This document shows positions 49,524 through 59,903 of a stretch of DNA of 64,000 nucleotides, piece by piece. This DNA is from Thermomonas beijingensis (GTDB taxonomy: Bacteria; Pseudomonadota; Gammaproteobacteria; Xanthomonadales; Xanthomonadaceae), in assembly GCF_020034655.1 (NCBI RefSeq), contig NZ_JAIQDJ010000001.1, positions 682,001-746,000 on the forward strand, written 5' to 3'. Under the pieces are notes generated by a model. It searched no databases and was not told where the DNA came from. It saw nothing but the letters and a program-made list of their open reading frames with translations. How positions within the stretch are numbered: position 1 is the stretch's first letter; each line of letters opens with the position of its first letter. Position numbers and translations under genes: made by a program.

Positions 49524-49551
49524 CGGTCATTGATTCCGGAATCAATGACCG
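49524..49551. promoter_or_regulatory. 28-bp perfect palindrome between thrS and infC
   Basis: Arms 49524-49537 and 49538-49551 are exact reverse complements with no spacer. It lies 20 bases past the thrS stop and 38 bases before the infC ATC. It could be a hairpin, processing site or protein operator. Confidence 0.75.
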
Positions 49552-49589
49552 TTCCGGCCGATAACGGCCAACCCTTGGAGACAGCCACA

Positions 49590-50114
49590 ATCAGTACCCC
49601 CGACAACAAGCAGAACCGCAGGAACCTCGAAATTCGAGTGCCGCGCGTGCGCGTCATTGGTAGCGACGGCGAGATGATCGGCGTTCTGTCGCGTGATGAA
49701 GCCTTGCGCATGGCCGAAGACGAGGAGCTTGATCTCGTCGAGATCCAGCCCAACGCGGATCCGCCGGTCTGCAAGATCATGGACTTCGGCAAGTTCAAGT
49801 TCGAACTGCAAAAGAAGGCCAATGAAGCCAAGAAAAAGACCAAGCAGGTCGAGATCAAGGAAGTCAAATTCCGCCCGGTGACGGACGAAGGCGACTACCA
49901 GATCAAGCTGCGCAAGATGCGCGAATTCCTGGTCGAAGGCGACAAGATCAAGGTCAATATCCGCTTCCGTGGCCGCGAGATGAGCCATCAGGAGCTGGGA
50001 CGCGAAATGGCGGCCCGGATTGAAGGGGATCTTGGCGAAGACATCGTCATCGAGTCGCGTCCGCGCCTGGAAGGCCGGCAGATGGTGATGATGATCGCGC
50101 CGAAGAAGAAGTAG
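49590..50114 (+). CDS. infC: Translation initiation factor IF-3 (rare ATC start)
   Basis: A 174-residue IF-3, which blocks premature joining of the 50S subunit and checks start codons. N-domain [16 protein letters not shown] with [19 protein letters not shown] and C-domain [17 protein letters not shown] are present, ending MMIAPKKK. I place the start at ATC 49590 (then AGT ACC CCC GAC), because GGAG lies nine bases upstream and family proteins begin S/T-P-D-N. E. coli infC uses AUU, so IF-3 can repress its own translation; an ATC start allows the same. An ATG at 49545 in frame would add 15 residues but lacks a ribosome site. Confidence 0.92.
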   Translation: MSTPDNKQNRRNLEIRVPRVRVIGSDGEMIGVLSRDEALRMAEDEELDLVEIQPNADPPVCKIMDFGKFKFELQKKANEAKKKTKQVEIKEVKFRPVTDEGDYQIKLRKMREFLVEGDKIKVNIRFRGREMSHQELGREMAARIEGDLGEDIVIESRPRLEGRQMVMMIAPKKK

Positions 50115-50128
50115 GTTTTGCGCGGGCG

Positions 50129-50253
50129 ACTGCCGGGGATTACGGGCAGTCAGTCCTGCCCGCCGGAATACCGGCGGGCGTGCAGACCAATGGTCTGCAC
50201 GCGCAGCCTGACTCACCCCCGATACTTGCTTTGTGCCCGCAATCCCCGGCAGT
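50129..50253 (+). ncRNA. Structured leader of rpmI-rplT (candidate L20 operator)
   Basis: A nested fold of four elements is visible. A 20-base outer stem pairs 50129-50148 with 50234-50253 with one mismatch. Inside it are a six-base stem (50148-50153 with 50208-50213), an eight- to nine-pair hairpin with an AATA loop (50159-50166 with 50171-50178) and a ten- to eleven-pair hairpin (50179-50188 with 50192-50201). It fills most of the 385-base gap between infC and rpmI. Ribosomal protein L20 binds such a region in E. coli and represses rpmI-rplT. Bases 50254-50499 show no gene. The fold is read by eye. Confidence 0.55.
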
Positions 50254-50499
50254 GGCGGTGGCGTTGTGTGGCACACCGCAACGTCCGGATGTTCAGGACA
50301 AAGATTGCAAATCCGGTTGTGGCCCGCCATAATTGGCGGCCCGGTTCGCCGGAATTGTTGTCAGCAGTACCCAGGACCCGCCCTGATTCGCTCCTGAATC
50401 ACAGGCTTACCCACCGGCAAGGCAGGATGGAAAGCGTGATCGCGCCCTCGTGGCAAGATTGCCGCCTCAGCCAGTTAGTTGATTTCGCAAGGACTCCCA

Positions 50500-50697
50500 A
50501 TGCCCAAGATCAAGACCAATCGGGCGGCGGCCAAGCGCTTCCGGAAGACCGCTTCCGGCAAGTACAAGTGCGGCCACGCCAACAAGAGCCACATCCTCAC
50601 CAAGAAAGCGACCAAGCGCAAGCGCAACCTACGGCAGACGAACCATGTTCGTGCCGAGGACGCGGGCCGCCTGGACCGCATGCTGCCGTATTTGTGA
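50500..50697 (+). CDS. rpmI: 50S ribosomal protein L35 (bL35)
   Basis: A 65-residue basic protein starting [20 protein letters not shown], the universal bL35 start, and ending in [10 protein letters not shown]. The ATG at 50500 has an AAGGA site seven bases upstream. It sits 11 bases before rplT and is preceded by the structured leader. In E. coli translation of rpmI and rplT is coupled and repressed by L20. Confidence 0.96.
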   Translation: MPKIKTNRAAAKRFRKTASGKYKCGHANKSHILTKKATKRKRNLRQTNHVRAEDAGRLDRMLPYL

Positions 50698-50708
50698 GGA
50701 GATAAGAC

Positions 50709-51068
50709 ATGGCACGAGTTAAACGTGGTGTGACGGCACGCGCCCGTCACAAGAAAATCCTGAAGCAGGCCAAGGGCTACTATCACGCCCGTCGCAAAGT
50801 CTTCCGCGTCGCCAAGCAGGCGGTGACGAAGGCTCTGCAGTACGCCTACATCGGCCGCAAGCAGAAGAAGCGTCATTTCCGCACCTTGTGGATTGCGCGT
50901 ATCAATGCCGCAGCCCGCGCCAATGGCCTGAGCTACAGCCGTTTCATGAACGGTCTGTTGAAGGCCGGCATCACCTTGGATCGCAAAGTGCTGGCGGACA
51001 TCGCCGTGCATGATGCGGCGGGCTTTACTGCCCTGACCGAAAAGGCCAAGGGCGCTTTGGCGGCGTAA
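50709..51068 (+). CDS. rplT: 50S ribosomal protein L20 (bL20)
   Basis: A 119-residue 50S assembly protein beginning [19 protein letters not shown], with the [17 protein letters not shown] and [18 protein letters not shown] regions and C-terminal domain. It binds 23S rRNA and, in E. coli, its own leader mRNA. GAGGAG before the ATG is a good ribosome site. Confidence 0.97.
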   Translation: MARVKRGVTARARHKKILKQAKGYYHARRKVFRVAKQAVTKALQYAYIGRKQKKRHFRTLWIARINAAARANGLSYSRFMNGLLKAGITLDRKVLADIAVHDAAGFTALTEKAKGALAA

Positions 51069-52181
<1,113 letters not shown>

Positions 52182-52190
52182 GGTGCTGTG

Positions 52191-54575
52191 ATGAAATTCT
52201 CCGAAAACTGGCTGCGCCAGCATGTCAAAACCTCGGCCAGCCGTGATGCACTTGCGGCCACGTTGACCGCAATTGGCTTGGAAGTCGAAGCGCTCACCAC
52301 CTTGGGCGAGCAGCTCGATGGTGTGGTGGTGGGCAAAATCCTAGCGGCCGAAAAACATCCCGAAGCCGACAAGTTGCAGGTCTGCCAAGTGGACGTTGGC
52401 GGTGCCGCGCCGCTGCAAATCGTGTGCGGCGCGCCCAATGCGCGTGCAGGGCTGATGGCGCCACTGGCCACCATTGGCACGCAAGTGGGCAACTTGACCA
52501 TCAAGGCTGCCAAACTGCGCGGCGTTGCGTCCAACGGCATGCTGTGCTCGGCCAAGGAATTGGGCATCGATGCCGATGCTTCGGGTTTGCTGGAATTGCC
52601 GGACGATGCGCCGGTCGGCAAGCCGCTGGCTGACTATTTGGGCCTGCCCGACGCCAGCATCGAACTCAAACTCACCCCCAACCGCGCCGACTGTTTTGGC
52701 GTGCGCGGGATCGCGTTTGACGTGGCGGCAGCCACGGGCTGCGAGGTAGAACCGCTGCATGCAGAACCGGTTGCGGCGGTGACAACCGCAGCGATGGCGG
52801 TGGAATTGAGCGCCGGTGCCGATGCGCCGCGCTTTTGCTGCCGCGTGATCGAAGGCGTGAATGCAACCGCAAAAACGCCATTGTGGATGGCGCAGCGTTT
52901 GCTGCGCAGCGGTGTGCGCCCGATCAGCCTGCTGGTGGATGTCACCCAGTACATCATGCTGGAGCTGGGTCAGCCGATGCATGCGTATGACCGCGATTTG
53001 CTCACGGGCCCGCTGGGTGTGCGCCATGCGCGCGCCGGGGAAACCTTGACGCTGCTCAATGGCGATGCCGCCGAATTGGACGCGCAATTTCTGGTCATCA
53101 CCGACGCCGATCGCGTGGTCGGGCTGGCCGGCATCATGGGTGGCGATGCCACCAAGGTGAGCGATGGCACGCGCAATGTGGTGCTGGAAGCCGCACATTT
53201 TGCACCGGCCGCCATCATCGGCCGCAGTCGCAAACTGGGATTGCATACCGATGCCGGGCACCGCTTCGAGCGCGGCGTGGACCCTGAGCTTCCGCCGATT
53301 GCCATCGAATACGCCAGTCGCCTGATTCTGGAGATCGCCGGTGGCACACCGGGGCCGTTGGTGGATGTGGCGCGTTTGTCTGATATGCCGCAGCCGCAAG
53401 TGGTGCGCTTGCGGCGTGCGCGTTTGGCGCGAGTGCTTGGCACGCAAGTGGACGATGCCGAGGTCACGCGCATGTTGGGCGCGCTTGGGTTTGCGGTGGA
53501 ATACACCGACGCGGGCTGGACGGTGACTGTGCCGCCACGCCGCTTTGATATTGCCATCGAAGAAGATTTGGTCGAAGAGATTGCACGCATCCATGGCTAT
53601 GACGCGATTCCCGCAACCCTGCCGGCGGGTTCCACGCGCTTGATCGCACCCTCGGAAACCCGCAGCAGCGAACACGATACACGTCGGCAATTGGTGGCAC
53701 GCGAATATCTGGAAGCGATCAACTATGCGTTTGTCGATGCCGCGCTGCTGGCCTATTGGCAGCTGGATACGGGCAGCGTGGCGCTAGCCAATCCACTGAG
53801 TGCAGAGCTCGGTGTGATGCGCACGCGCTTGTTGCCGGGGCTCACTGCCGCGTTGGCGCGCAACAGCGCACGCCAGCAATCGCGGGTGCGGTTGTTCGAA
53901 TTGGGCCGCACGTTTGCGGCGGGCAGTGCTGCGCCGATCGAAACCCGGCGCATTGCCGCCGTGGCCTGTGGTGATGCCGCCAGCGAGCAATGGGGCGTGG
54001 CTGCGCGCAAGCTCGACTTCCATGACATCAAGGGTGATCTGGACAGCCTTGCGGCAATATCAGGCGCAACACTGGAGTACCGTGCTTCCACGCAGCCATT
54101 TGCACACCCGGGCCGCAGCGCCGAGGTGTATCGCCTGAATGAAGCCGGGGATGCCGTGTGCATTGGCTGGATTGGTCAACTGCATCCACGCGTGCAGCAG
54201 GCGATGGCTATCGATGCCGAGGTGTACGGCTTCGAGCTTGAGCTCGATGCGCTGCTGGTGCGGCCACTGCCGCGTGCGGCGGCGTTGTCGCGCTACCCGT
54301 CTGTGCGGCGTGATTTGGCGTTTGTCGTCCCGGAGTCCGTGCATTGGGCGGTGATGCAGGCGACTGTGCGGCAGGCTGCCGGCAACCAGCTGCGCGACCT
54401 GCAGTTATTTGACCGTTATGTGGGCAAGGGCGTGGAAAGCGGATGCAAGAGTTTGGCTATGGCCTTGATTTTGCAAGATGATTCCCGCACTCTGACTGAT
54501 CGTGACGTGGATGCCGTGGTGGCCGAGGTAGTGGCCGCGCTGAGCGCAAACCATGGCGCGGTGATTCGCGGTTGA
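52191..54575 (+). CDS. pheT: Phenylalanyl-tRNA synthetase beta subunit
   Basis: A 794-residue subunit. The N-terminus MKFSENWLRQHVKTSASRD, a tRNA-binding (EMAP-like) region KHPEADKLQVCQVDVG, B3/B4 editing, B5 and the C-terminal anticodon FDX-ACB domain (SRYPSVRRDLAFVVP) are present. The ATG at 52191 has GAGGTG upstream. It is followed 12 bases later by ihfA. Confidence 0.96.
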   Translation: MKFSENWLRQHVKTSASRDALAATLTAIGLEVEALTTLGEQLDGVVVGKILAAEKHPEADKLQVCQVDVGGAAPLQIVCGAPNARAGLMAPLATIGTQVGNLTIKAAKLRGVASNGMLCSAKELGIDADASGLLELPDDAPVGKPLADYLGLPDASIELKLTPNRADCFGVRGIAFDVAAATGCEVEPLHAEPVAAVTTAAMAVELSAGADAPRFCCRVIEGVNATAKTPLWMAQRLLRSGVRPISLLVDVTQYIMLELGQPMHAYDRDLLTGPLGVRHARAGETLTLLNGDAAELDAQFLVITDADRVVGLAGIMGGDATKVSDGTRNVVLEAAHFAPAAIIGRSRKLGLHTDAGHRFERGVDPELPPIAIEYASRLILEIAGGTPGPLVDVARLSDMPQPQVVRLRRARLARVLGTQVDDAEVTRMLGALGFAVEYTDAGWTVTVPPRRFDIAIEEDLVEEIARIHGYDAIPATLPAGSTRLIAPSETRSSEHDTRRQLVAREYLEAINYAFVDAALLAYWQLDTGSVALANPLSAELGVMRTRLLPGLTAALARNSARQQSRVRLFELGRTFAAGSAAPIETRRIAAVACGDAASEQWGVAARKLDFHDIKGDLDSLAAISGATLEYRASTQPFAHPGRSAEVYRLNEAGDAVCIGWIGQLHPRVQQAMAIDAEVYGFELELDALLVRPLPRAAALSRYPSVRRDLAFVVPESVHWAVMQATVRQAAGNQLRDLQLFDRYVGKGVESGCKSLAMALILQDDSRTLTDRDVDAVVAEVVAALSANHGAVIRG

Positions 54576-54587
54576 CAGGGGGCGGAA

Positions 54588-54905
54588 ATGGCGTTGACGA
54601 AGGCGGAAATGGCCGAAAAGTTGTATGACGAAGTCGGCTTGAACAAGCGCGAGGCGAAGGAATTCGTCGATGCGTTTTTCGATGCACTACGCCAGGCATT
54701 GGAGCAGGGCCGGCAGGTCAAACTGTCGGGCTTCGGCAATTTTGACCTGCGGCGCAAGAATCCACGCCCGGGGCGCAACCCCAAGACCGGTGAGGAGATC
54801 CCGATCACGGCGCGTACCGTAGTGACCTTCCGTCCCGGCCAAAAGCTGAAAGAACGCGTTGAAGCGCTGTCCAGCAACCAGAACGCGGAGCTGGCACATG
54901 CTTGA
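54588..54905 (+). CDS. ihfA: Integration host factor alpha subunit
   Basis: A 105-residue HU/IHF-fold protein: [41 protein letters not shown] and the C-terminal [16 protein letters not shown]. It bends DNA as a heterodimer with IhfB. It is the usual gene after pheT in proteobacteria. It overlaps the MerR-family gene by eight bases. Confidence 0.96.
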   Translation: MALTKAEMAEKLYDEVGLNKREAKEFVDAFFDALRQALEQGRQVKLSGFGNFDLRRKNPRPGRNPKTGEEIPITARTVVTFRPGQKLKERVEALSSNQNAELAHA

Positions 54906-55254
54906 TCCCGGCAGCAATCGCGAACTTCCACCGATCCCCGCCAAGCGTTACTTCACCATCGGCGAGGTCAGCGAGCTGTGCGACGTCAAGCCGCATGTGT
55001 TGCGCTACTGGGAAACCGAGTTCCCGAGTCTGGAGCCGTCCAAGCGTCGCGGCAACCGCCGCTACTATCAGCGCCATGACGTGTTGATAGTGCGCCAAAT
55101 CCGCAGCTTGTTGTACGAACAGGGCTATACCATCGGTGGTGCGCGATTGCGCTTGGATGGCGAAGGTGCCAAGCAAGAGTCGGCACTGAGCAACCAGATC
55201 GTGCGGCAAGTGCGTACCGAGCTGGAAGAAGTGTTGCAACTGCTGCGCCGCTGA
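54898..55254 (+). CDS. MerR-family transcriptional regulator
   Basis: A 118-residue protein with an N-terminal winged HTH of the MerR type ([20 protein letters not shown], then [20 protein letters not shown]). A short C-terminal coiled coil follows, with no metal-binding cysteines. Homologues are found right after ihfA in many gammaproteobacteria; their signal is unknown. The ATG at 54898 has GGAG eight bases upstream and overlaps ihfA. Confidence 0.9.
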   Translation: MLDPGSNRELPPIPAKRYFTIGEVSELCDVKPHVLRYWETEFPSLEPSKRRGNRRYYQRHDVLIVRQIRSLLYEQGYTIGGARLRLDGEGAKQESALSNQIVRQVRTELEEVLQLLRR

Positions 55255-55268
55255 GCATGTCTTTCGGC

Positions 55269-55274
55269 TATAAT
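55269..55274 (+). promoter_or_regulatory. TATAAT -10 box of tRNA-Pro
   Basis: TATAAT is followed by CGCCGGCC and lies 14 bases before the mature tRNA 5' end. No good -35 element is seen at the right spacing. Confidence 0.45.
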
Positions 55275-55287
55275 CGCCGGCCAATCT

Positions 55288-55364
55288 CGGGGTATAGCGC
55301 AGCCTGGTAGCGCACTTGTCTGGGGGACAAGTGGTCGTCGGTTCAAATCCGGCTACCCCGACCA
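55288..55364 (+). tRNA. tRNA-Pro (anticodon GGG)
   Basis: A 77-base cloverleaf (acceptor CGGGGTA/TACCCCG, CCA encoded). The anticodon loop CTGGGGG gives GGG, reading CCC and CCU. Confidence 0.95.
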
Positions 55365-55391
55365 ATTTTCAGTGTGCCATCGGCGCATCGC

Positions 55392-55416
55392 AGAACCCCG
55401 CCCACAGCGGGGTTCT
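55392..55416 (+). terminator. Hairpin terminator after tRNA-Pro
   Basis: A ten-pair perfect stem (AGAACCCCGC with GCGGGGTTCT) with a five-base loop is followed by TGCATTT, a weak T-tract. Confidence 0.68.
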
Positions 55417-55478
55417 TGCATTTGGGCGATACTTGCATGCCTGCACTGCAGCAACGATAGAAGGACAGGGCCGTTCGC

Positions 55479-56534
55479 ATGACAACATGGCTGGTGACCG
55501 GCGGTGCCGGGTTTATTGGTGGCAATTTCGTATTGGAAGCAGTTGCACGCGGCATTCGGGTCATCAATCTGGATGCGCTGACCTATGCAGGCAACCGCGA
55601 TACCTTGCGTTCAATTGAAGCCGACACCCATCATGTGTTTGTGCATGGTGATATTGGTGATCGCGCACTGGTGGCACGCTTGCTGGCCGAGTACCGACCC
55701 GAGGCGGTGGTGAACTTTGCGGCCGAAAGCCATGTCGATCGTTCGATTGACGGGCCGGCAGCCTTCATCCAAACCAATGTGGTGGGGACGCTGGCGCTGT
55801 TGGAAGCGGTGCGTGACTACTGGAAGGCGTCGGATGCTGCCGCCAAGCACGCATTCCGCTTTCTGCATGTCTCCACCGATGAGGTGTATGGCAGTTTGGG
55901 TGAAACCGGCAAGTTCACCGAGACCACCGCGTATGCGCCCAACTCGCCGTATTCGGCATCAAAGGCGGCCTCCGATCATTTGGTGCGTGCCTTCCATCAC
56001 ACCTACGGGCTGCCGGTACTGACTACCCATTGCAGCAACAACTACGGGCCGTATCACTTCCCGGAAAAACTCATTCCATTGGTCATCGCCAAGGCGTTGG
56101 CGGGTGAGCCGCTGCCGGTGTACGGCGATGGCAAGCAAGTGCGTGACTGGCTGTTTGTGAGTGACCATTGCGAAGCCATCCGCACGGTGCTGGCCGCCGG
56201 CCGTGTGGGCGAGACTTACAACGTGGGCGGCAATGCGGAGAAGCAGAACATCGAGGTGGTCAACGCCATCTGCGCGCTGCTGGACCAGCGGTGCCCGCGC
56301 GAGGACGGCCAGCCGCGCGCCTCGCAGATCACCTATGTCACCGACCGGCCGGGCCATGACCGCCGCTATGCCATCGACGCGAGCAAGCTGCGCGACGAGC
56401 TGGGCTGGGAGCCGAAATATTCGTTTGAATGCGGCATCGCGCAAACCGTCGATTGGTACTTGGATAACCAGGATTGGGTGAACCGCGTGTTGGATGGCAG
56501 TTATCGCATGGAAAGAATCGGGGTGGTGGCATGA
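55479..56534 (+). CDS. rfbB: dTDP-glucose 4,6-dehydratase
   Basis: A 351-residue extended SDR. NAD site [11 protein letters not shown] (7-17), catalytic STDE (132-135) and Y158-x-x-x-K162 ([11 protein letters not shown]) are present. It makes dTDP-4-keto-6-deoxyglucose, the second step to dTDP-L-rhamnose for surface polysaccharide. The start at 55479 has a GGACAGGG purine stretch upstream. It overlaps rfbA by four bases, so the four rfb genes form one operon in the order B-A-C-D. Confidence 0.96.
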   Translation: MTTWLVTGGAGFIGGNFVLEAVARGIRVINLDALTYAGNRDTLRSIEADTHHVFVHGDIGDRALVARLLAEYRPEAVVNFAAESHVDRSIDGPAAFIQTNVVGTLALLEAVRDYWKASDAAAKHAFRFLHVSTDEVYGSLGETGKFTETTAYAPNSPYSASKAASDHLVRAFHHTYGLPVLTTHCSNNYGPYHFPEKLIPLVIAKALAGEPLPVYGDGKQVRDWLFVSDHCEAIRTVLAAGRVGETYNVGGNAEKQNIEVVNAICALLDQRCPREDGQPRASQITYVTDRPGHDRRYAIDASKLRDELGWEPKYSFECGIAQTVDWYLDNQDWVNRVLDGSYRMERIGVVA

Positions 56535-57430
56535 GCCCGCTGACCAGCGGCCGCAAAGGCATCATCCTCGCTGGTGGCAGTGGCACCCGGCTGTATCCGA
56601 TCACCCAGGCCATCAGCAAGCAACTGCTGCCGGTGTACGACAAGCCGATGATCTATTACCCGCTCAGCGTGTTGATGCTGGCCGGGATCCGCGAAGTGCT
56701 GATCATCAATACCCCGCACGAACAGGCACTATTCCAGCGCTTGTTGGGTGATGGCACGCAATGGGGCATGCGCATCGAGTACGCGGCGCAGCCCAGTCCC
56801 GACGGTTTGGCACAAGCATTCCTGATCGGTCGCGAATTCCTGGCTGGTGGCCCGTCGTGTTTGGTGCTGGGTGACAATATTTTTCATGGTCACGGACTCA
56901 CCGAATTGCTGCAGCACGCAGATGCGCGCAGCGCCGGTGCTACCGTGTTCGGCTATTGGGTGCGCGACCCGGAACGCTACGGTGTGGCCGAGTTTGATGG
57001 CACCGGCAAAGTGGCGGGTCTGGAAGAAAAGCCGACACGGCCGCAGTCCAATTACGCGGTAACCGGGCTATATTTTTATGACCATCGGGTGTGTGATTTC
57101 GCTGCGGAGTTGCAGCCATCGCCACGTGGTGAGTTGGAAATCACCGACCTCAACAAGCGCTATCTGGAAGATGGCAGTTTGCATCTGGAGAAAATGGGGC
57201 GTGGTTATGCGTGGCTGGATACCGGCACGCATGAGTCCCTGGTGGAAGCCTCGACCTATATCGAAACCATTGTCAAGCGCCAAGGCCTGCGGGTGTGTTG
57301 CCCAGAGGAGATCGCTTATTTCAACCATTGGATCGACGCCGACCAGTTGCGCGCGCTGGCGCAGCCGCTGGCCAAGAACGGGTATGGCCAGTATCTGCTT
57401 GGCCTACTCAAGCATGGACGCATCGCATGA
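56531..57430 (+). CDS. rfbA: Glucose-1-phosphate thymidylyltransferase
   Basis: A 299-residue nucleotidyltransferase that makes dTDP-glucose. The motif [15 protein letters not shown] (9-23), substrate loops [12 protein letters not shown] and LGDNIFHG, and [20 protein letters not shown] are seen. The ATG at 56531 is within ATGA shared with the rfbB stop. It is the first step of the pathway. Confidence 0.96.
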   Translation: MSPLTSGRKGIILAGGSGTRLYPITQAISKQLLPVYDKPMIYYPLSVLMLAGIREVLIINTPHEQALFQRLLGDGTQWGMRIEYAAQPSPDGLAQAFLIGREFLAGGPSCLVLGDNIFHGHGLTELLQHADARSAGATVFGYWVRDPERYGVAEFDGTGKVAGLEEKPTRPQSNYAVTGLYFYDHRVCDFAAELQPSPRGELEITDLNKRYLEDGSLHLEKMGRGYAWLDTGTHESLVEASTYIETIVKRQGLRVCCPEEIAYFNHWIDADQLRALAQPLAKNGYGQYLLGLLKHGRIA

Positions 57431-57990
57431 AAGTGATGGAAACAAACCTGCCCGGTTGCAAGATCATCGAACCTGCCGTGTTCGGTGATGCGCGTGGTTA
57501 TTTTTACGAAGGTTGGAATGCCGCACGCTTTGCGGAGGACGGTCTGCCGACACGGTTTGTGCAGCACAATGTGTCGCACTCGCAACGCGGTGTGCTGCGG
57601 GGACTGCACTACCAATGGCCGCACAATGTGCAAGGCAAGTTGGTGAGTGTGCTGGTTGGCGAGGTGTATGACGTGGCGGTGGATCTTCGGCGTGGATCCC
57701 CCACGTTTGGCCAGCATGTGGCGGCCATCTTGAGTGCGGAAAACAAGCGCCATTTCTGGATCCCAGAAGGTTTTGCGCACGGGTTTTTGACTCTAAGCGA
57801 TACCGCCATCTTCACTTATCTTTGCACCGCCCCATATGATCGCGACAGCGATTGCAACTTGCTTTGGGATGATCCGCAGCTGGCCATTGATTGGCCGCTG
57901 GCGGAAGTCTCGCTGTCGGCCAAGGACAGCGTTGCGCCGGTATTGGCAGACATCGCGGAAGCACGTTTGCCAAAGTTCATCGCGCCGTGA
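57427..57990 (+). CDS. rfbC: dTDP-4-dehydrorhamnose 3,5-epimerase
   Basis: A 187-residue cupin-fold epimerase. [16 protein letters not shown] carries the catalytic His region, [16 protein letters not shown] and [16 protein letters not shown] follow. It epimerises at C3 and C5. ATG 57427 overlaps the rfbA stop (ATGA). Confidence 0.95.
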   Translation: MKVMETNLPGCKIIEPAVFGDARGYFYEGWNAARFAEDGLPTRFVQHNVSHSQRGVLRGLHYQWPHNVQGKLVSVLVGEVYDVAVDLRRGSPTFGQHVAAILSAENKRHFWIPEGFAHGFLTLSDTAIFTYLCTAPYDRDSDCNLLWDDPQLAIDWPLAEVSLSAKDSVAPVLADIAEARLPKFIAP

Positions 57991-58877
57991 AAATTTTACT
58001 GTTAGGCGGTAATGGCCAAGTCGGGCGCGAGTTGCGTCGCAGCCTGCCGACACTGGGTGAGGTCATCGTAGCGACGCGTGATGGTGTGGGCGCGCAATGC
58101 AGCGCTGATTTCGATTCGCCCGGGCGATTGACCGAACTGGTGTTGCAACTGTCGCCAGATGTGGTAGTCAATGCGGCGGCCTATACCGCGGTGGACCAAG
58201 CAGAGTCCGATGCCGAAGCCGCCTTTCGGATCAATGCAGAAGCCCCTGCGGCACTTGCGCGTGCGTGTGCAGCAAGAGATGCGCTACTGCTGCAGTATTC
58301 CACCGACTATGTGTTCGACGGATGCAGTACGCAACCGTATCGCGAAGACGCGGTTACTGCACCACTGGGCGTGTACGGGGCCAGCAAACTGGCGGGCGAA
58401 CAGGCTATCCGCGACAGTGGTGCGCGCCATGCCATTCTGCGCACGGCGTGGGTCTATGCCGCACATGGCAAGAACTTCTTGCTGACGATGTTGCGCTTGG
58501 CGGCAGGGCACGATGCCTTGCGGGTGGTGGCCGATCAAATCGGCGCGCCCACATCCGCTGCCTGGATTGCCGATGCCAGCACGCAACTGTTGCAGCAAGG
58601 TGTGCAGAGTTCCAATACCTGGCACCTGGTCTGTGCCGGGCAAACCAGCTGGCATGGGTTTGCCCAGGCAATTGTGCATGAGGCACATGCACTGGGCTTG
58701 TTGCAACGGCTGCCGCAGGTCATCCCTATTTCGACATCGGATTACCCGACACCAGCGCAGCGCCCGGCCTATTCGGTATTGGATACTGCGAAATTGCAGC
58801 ATGATTTTTCCATCGCGCCACCGGATTGGCAGCACGCGCTGCGCACGACCTTGCGCGTGTTGGCATCAACGCGTTGA
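57987..58877 (+). CDS. rfbD: dTDP-4-dehydrorhamnose reductase
   Basis: A 296-residue SDR-type reductase giving dTDP-L-rhamnose. NADPH motif LLLGGNGQVGREL, VNAAAYTAVDQAE and catalytic Y-x-x-x-K in GVYGASKLAGEQAI are visible. I chose GTG at 57987, which shares GTGA with the rfbC stop; the first ATG in frame would drop the nucleotide-binding site. It overlaps the convergent acyltransferase gene by 12 bases. Confidence 0.94.
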   Translation: MKILLLGGNGQVGRELRRSLPTLGEVIVATRDGVGAQCSADFDSPGRLTELVLQLSPDVVVNAAAYTAVDQAESDAEAAFRINAEAPAALARACAARDALLLQYSTDYVFDGCSTQPYREDAVTAPLGVYGASKLAGEQAIRDSGARHAILRTAWVYAAHGKNFLLTMLRLAAGHDALRVVADQIGAPTSAAWIADASTQLLQQGVQSSNTWHLVCAGQTSWHGFAQAIVHEAHALGLLQRLPQVIPISTSDYPTPAQRPAYSVLDTAKLQHDFSIAPPDWQHALRTTLRVLASTR

Positions 58878-59903
58878 GGCATTCGATACGTTCAAACGCC
58901 GCTTCCATTGCAGCGCCGGACGTTCAATGGCAAACCACGAACCCGCCGCACACAACAGTGCCAATACAGTGGCCGCCAGCATGTTATGCAGCGGGCCACC
59001 TGGCGAGTAGGTTTGCACCAGTTGCGCCATTGGCCAGCCATACAGGTATACACCGTAAGACAGATCGGTGTGACGGATTTGCGGCAATGTCGGGATCAAG
59101 GCCAGCCACAACGTGCCATAGGTGACCAGTGCGAAATATGGCAGATGGAACCACACGGTACCGCGTGCGGCGGCGGCGATGGCCAGCAGTCCCAATAGTG
59201 GCCAGACCTGCAACCGAAGCCGCGTACGATTGACCCAAAACAAGGTGCCGGTGATGAAGCACGCGGTACACCACAGAGCGTTGGTCCACATCTCGGGCAA
59301 GGGATGCCGCCACACTGCAAACGCATACGCGCCAGCCACGGCCAACGCCCACAGCGGTGTATAGCGCGGGGGGGTCAGGACGCCGCACAGGCTCGCCACC
59401 AGTAGCGCCAAGTACAGCCGTGCCTCGCCGGGCAATGTCCACAATGAGCCGTTGACTGCGGTGTAGGGCAGGTGCTCAAACACGCCGGGCAAGGTGTGCG
59501 TGGTAGACCATAACGAGGCATTGAGCAGCAGGTAGCGCCACGTTTGCGGGCTATGCCAATAGTCGCGTGCGGTCGTCAATAGCGGGCCCAGCACGAACAC
59601 GCTCAGCGCCACACAGGTCACCAATGCCGGCAAGATGCGCAATGCACGTGCCTGCAAGTAGTTGCGCACGGAATTGCGTTGCAAACTGGCTGCAATCAGA
59701 AATCCGCTGATGACAAAAAACAGATCGACCGCGACTGCGCCGGCGAATTTGAATTGGGTCAACCAGGTGATGACGTCCTGGCCAGCAGTTCCGGTGATCG
59801 CCCATGCGTGGCCATAGATCACCATCCATGCTGCGACAAGGCGCAATGCATTGAAATTATTGCGGCCACTGGCCCACGCTTCGGCAATGGTGGGCGCTTT
59901 CAT
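58866..59903 (-). CDS. OafA-type membrane acyltransferase
   Basis: A 345-residue acyltransferase-3 family protein with about ten helices. The N-terminus NFNALRLVAAWMVIYGHAWA and VDLFFVISGFLI are typical of OafA/NodX-like O-acetyltransferases, which modify O-antigen or exopolysaccharide. The nearby rhamnose genes fit a surface-polysaccharide role. The ATG at 59903 overlaps the peptidase stop (ATGA), so it is expressed with the gene upstream. Confidence 0.88.
   Translation of the reverse strand: MKAPTIAEAWASGRNNFNALRLVAAWMVIYGHAWAITGTAGQDVITWLTQFKFAGAVAVDLFFVISGFLIAASLQRNSVRNYLQARALRILPALVTCVALSVFVLGPLLTTARDYWHSPQTWRYLLLNASLWSTTHTLPGVFEHLPYTAVNGSLWTLPGEARLYLALLVASLCGVLTPPRYTPLWALAVAGAYAFAVWRHPLPEMWTNALWCTACFITGTLFWVNRTRLRLQVWPLLGLLAIAAAARGTVWFHLPYFALVTYGTLWLALIPTLPQIRHTDLSYGVYLYGWPMAQLVQTYSPGGPLHNMLAATVLALLCAAGSWFAIERPALQWKRRLNVSNASTR

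Noticed and set aside
49545-49589. ATG start for infC giving 15 extra residues
   Set aside because: It overlaps the palindrome, lacks a ribosome site and adds residues not typical of IF-3.
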